A stretch of 5,843 nucleotides of DNA, from positions 1 to 5,843 of the forward strand of contig JAZRIK010000021.1 in assembly GCA_045645245.1 (NCBI GenBank), read 5' to 3'. A program made the position numbers and the translations under genes. Origin of the DNA: Scatosoma sp045645245 (lineage in GTDB: Bacteria > Bacillota > Clostridia > Christensenellales > Borkfalkiaceae). The notes under the pieces are model-generated. The model ran no database searches and was not told the origin of the DNA. It was given only the letters and a program-made list of their open reading frames with translations. Positions 4,811-5,843 of this stretch are shown here, piece by piece. Position 1 is the stretch's first letter, and the number at the start of each line of letters is the position of its first letter.

Positions 4811-5839
4811 ATGGCGATTTCTTATAAAGACAGCGGCGTGGACGTGACAAGGGGCTACAAAGCCGTAGAACTGATGAAAAAACACGTAAAATCTACCTAC
4901 GATAACAACGTTATCGGCGATTTGGGCTCGTTTGGCGGATTTTACTCGATTGCAGGCGAAAAAATGGAAGAGCCGGTGCTCGTGGCAGGTACGGACGGCG
5001 TGGGGACGAAGCTCAAATACGCATTCCTGCTGGAAAAACACGATACAATCGGTATCGACGCGGTGGCTATGTGCGTAAACGACATCGTTTGTCAAGGCGC
5101 GAAGCCCTTGTTCTTCCTTGATTATTACGCTTGCGGCAGATTGTATCCCGCAGCGGAAGCGGGCGTGGTGAATGGCATGGCGGAAGGTTGTAAACAAGCG
5201 GGCTGCGCTTTGATCGGCGGCGAAACTGCGGAAATGCCCGGTTTTTATCCCGACGGCGAATACGACCTTGCCGGTTTTGCGGTGGGTATCGTGGATAAAA
5301 AGAAGGTTATCAACGGCAAAACCATTCAAGACGGCGATATTTTAATCGGTTTGAAATCGTCGGGGGTGCATTCGAACGGGTATTCGCTCGTGCGTAAACT
5401 CTTTGGCGACAGCGATAAAGCGGCGTTGGAAGCATACGACGAAGAGCTGGGCGCAAGCGCTGCGGAAGTACTGTTAAAGCCCACCAAAATTTACGTAAAG
5501 AGTATCCTTGCGCTCATTGAAAAAGTGCAAGTGAAGGGTATCGCGCACATTACGGGCGGCGGGTTCATTGAAAACATTCCTAGAATTTTACCCGAAGGCG
5601 TTTCGGCGGAAATCGTCAAGAATTCCTACGAAGTACCCGCAGTCTTCAAAGTAATGCAAGAAAAAGCTGAAATCACCGACGAACAAATCTACAACACCTT
5701 TAATATGGGTATTGGTATGATCGTTTGCGTATCCCCTGAAAACGTTGACGCCACCATCGCAAGCTTAACGGCAACTGGTGAAGAAGTGTGCGTTGTGGGG
5801 AAGGTTGTTGAAGGCGACCGCAAGGTTATATTGAAGTAA
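4811..5839 (+). CDS. purM: Phosphoribosylformylglycinamidine cyclo-ligase (AIR synthetase)
   Basis: 342 complete residues, a normal length for PurM. It uses ATP to close the imidazole ring of formylglycinamidine ribonucleotide, giving AIR (step 5), in the cytoplasm. Motifs in order: Y-K-D-S-G-V (5-10) near the start, G-T-D-G-V-G-T-K (60-67) for ATP/substrate binding, C-V-N-D-I (88-92), G-G-E-T-A-E-M-P-G (136-144), G-L-K-S-S-G-V-H-S-N-G-Y-S-L (180-193), H-I-T-G-G-G-F (246-252) and F-N-M-G-I-G-M (297-303). GGAGAAG at 4799-4805 precedes the ATG by 5 bases. The stop codon is 4 bases from the window edge, and no terminator is visible, so the operon probably continues, in clostridial order with purN, purH and purD. 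Confidence 0.97.
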   Translation: MAISYKDSGVDVTRGYKAVELMKKHVKSTYDNNVIGDLGSFGGFYSIAGEKMEEPVLVAGTDGVGTKLKYAFLLEKHDTIGIDAVAMCVNDIVCQGAKPLFFLDYYACGRLYPAAEAGVVNGMAEGCKQAGCALIGGETAEMPGFYPDGEYDLAGFAVGIVDKKKVINGKTIQDGDILIGLKSSGVHSNGYSLVRKLFGDSDKAALEAYDEELGASAAEVLLKPTKIYVKSILALIEKVQVKGIAHITGGGFIENIPRILPEGVSAEIVKNSYEVPAVFKVMQEKAEITDEQIYNTFNMGIGMIVCVSPENVDATIASLTATGEEVCVVGKVVEGDRKVILK

Positions 5840-5843
5840 TTAT

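Noticed and set aside
4763..5329. 188-residue minus-strand frame opposite purM
   Set aside because: It is a mirror of the strongly conserved purM coding sequence, spans the purF-purM junction and has His/Phe/Arg-rich content typical of antisense frames.

Overview
The window looks like chromosomal DNA from a low-to-moderate GC Clostridia-type Firmicute, probably an uncultured anaerobe. Three things point there. The purine gene order purE-purC-purF-purM, without purK beside purE, is the clostridial arrangement. Every gene has a strong AGGAG-type ribosome binding site. Both strands carry consensus sigma-A promoters with 17-bp spacers. A more exact placement is not possible from this sequence alone.

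Layout. Positions 1-1323, minus strand: two tandem, related exported proteins. The downstream one runs off the left edge of the window. Each has an N-terminal signal/anchor segment ending in a G-F-A-A-W-V motif, followed by a Thr/Asp-rich, beta-strand-like body. They resemble the TasA/camelysin-type proteins that carry SipW-dependent signal peptides. Positions 1324-2119: a divergent control region of about 800 bp. It holds a minus-strand promoter (1449-1477), an AT-rich stretch with a cluster of TGTCATAA/TTATGACA-like half-sites and inverted repeats (1528-1699), a plus-strand promoter (1824-1852), and a leader of about 260 nt that contains a strong intrinsic terminator (2052-2093) just before purE. 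Positions 2120-5839, plus strand: purE, purC, purF and purM, closely spaced and all complete. The operon very probably continues past the right edge.

The four enzymes belong to de novo IMP synthesis. PurF makes phosphoribosylamine from PRPP (step 1), PurM closes the imidazole ring to AIR (step 5), PurE handles carboxylation to CAIR (step 6), and PurC adds aspartate (step 7). The leader terminator suggests that transcription into the operon is decided by attenuation, but I do not recognise the leader as any known riboswitch class.

The most notable observation is PurF. It keeps its phosphoribosyltransferase site and all four predicted iron-sulfur cysteines. Its glutaminase half, however, lacks the N-terminal catalytic cysteine (the protein begins M-A-V-F-G instead of C-G-V-F-G), and the oxyanion-hole Asn of the H-N-G motif is Asp (H-D-G). 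This predicts an enzyme that uses free ammonia or a separate ammonia donor. The second most notable item is the uncharacterised attenuator leader of purE.
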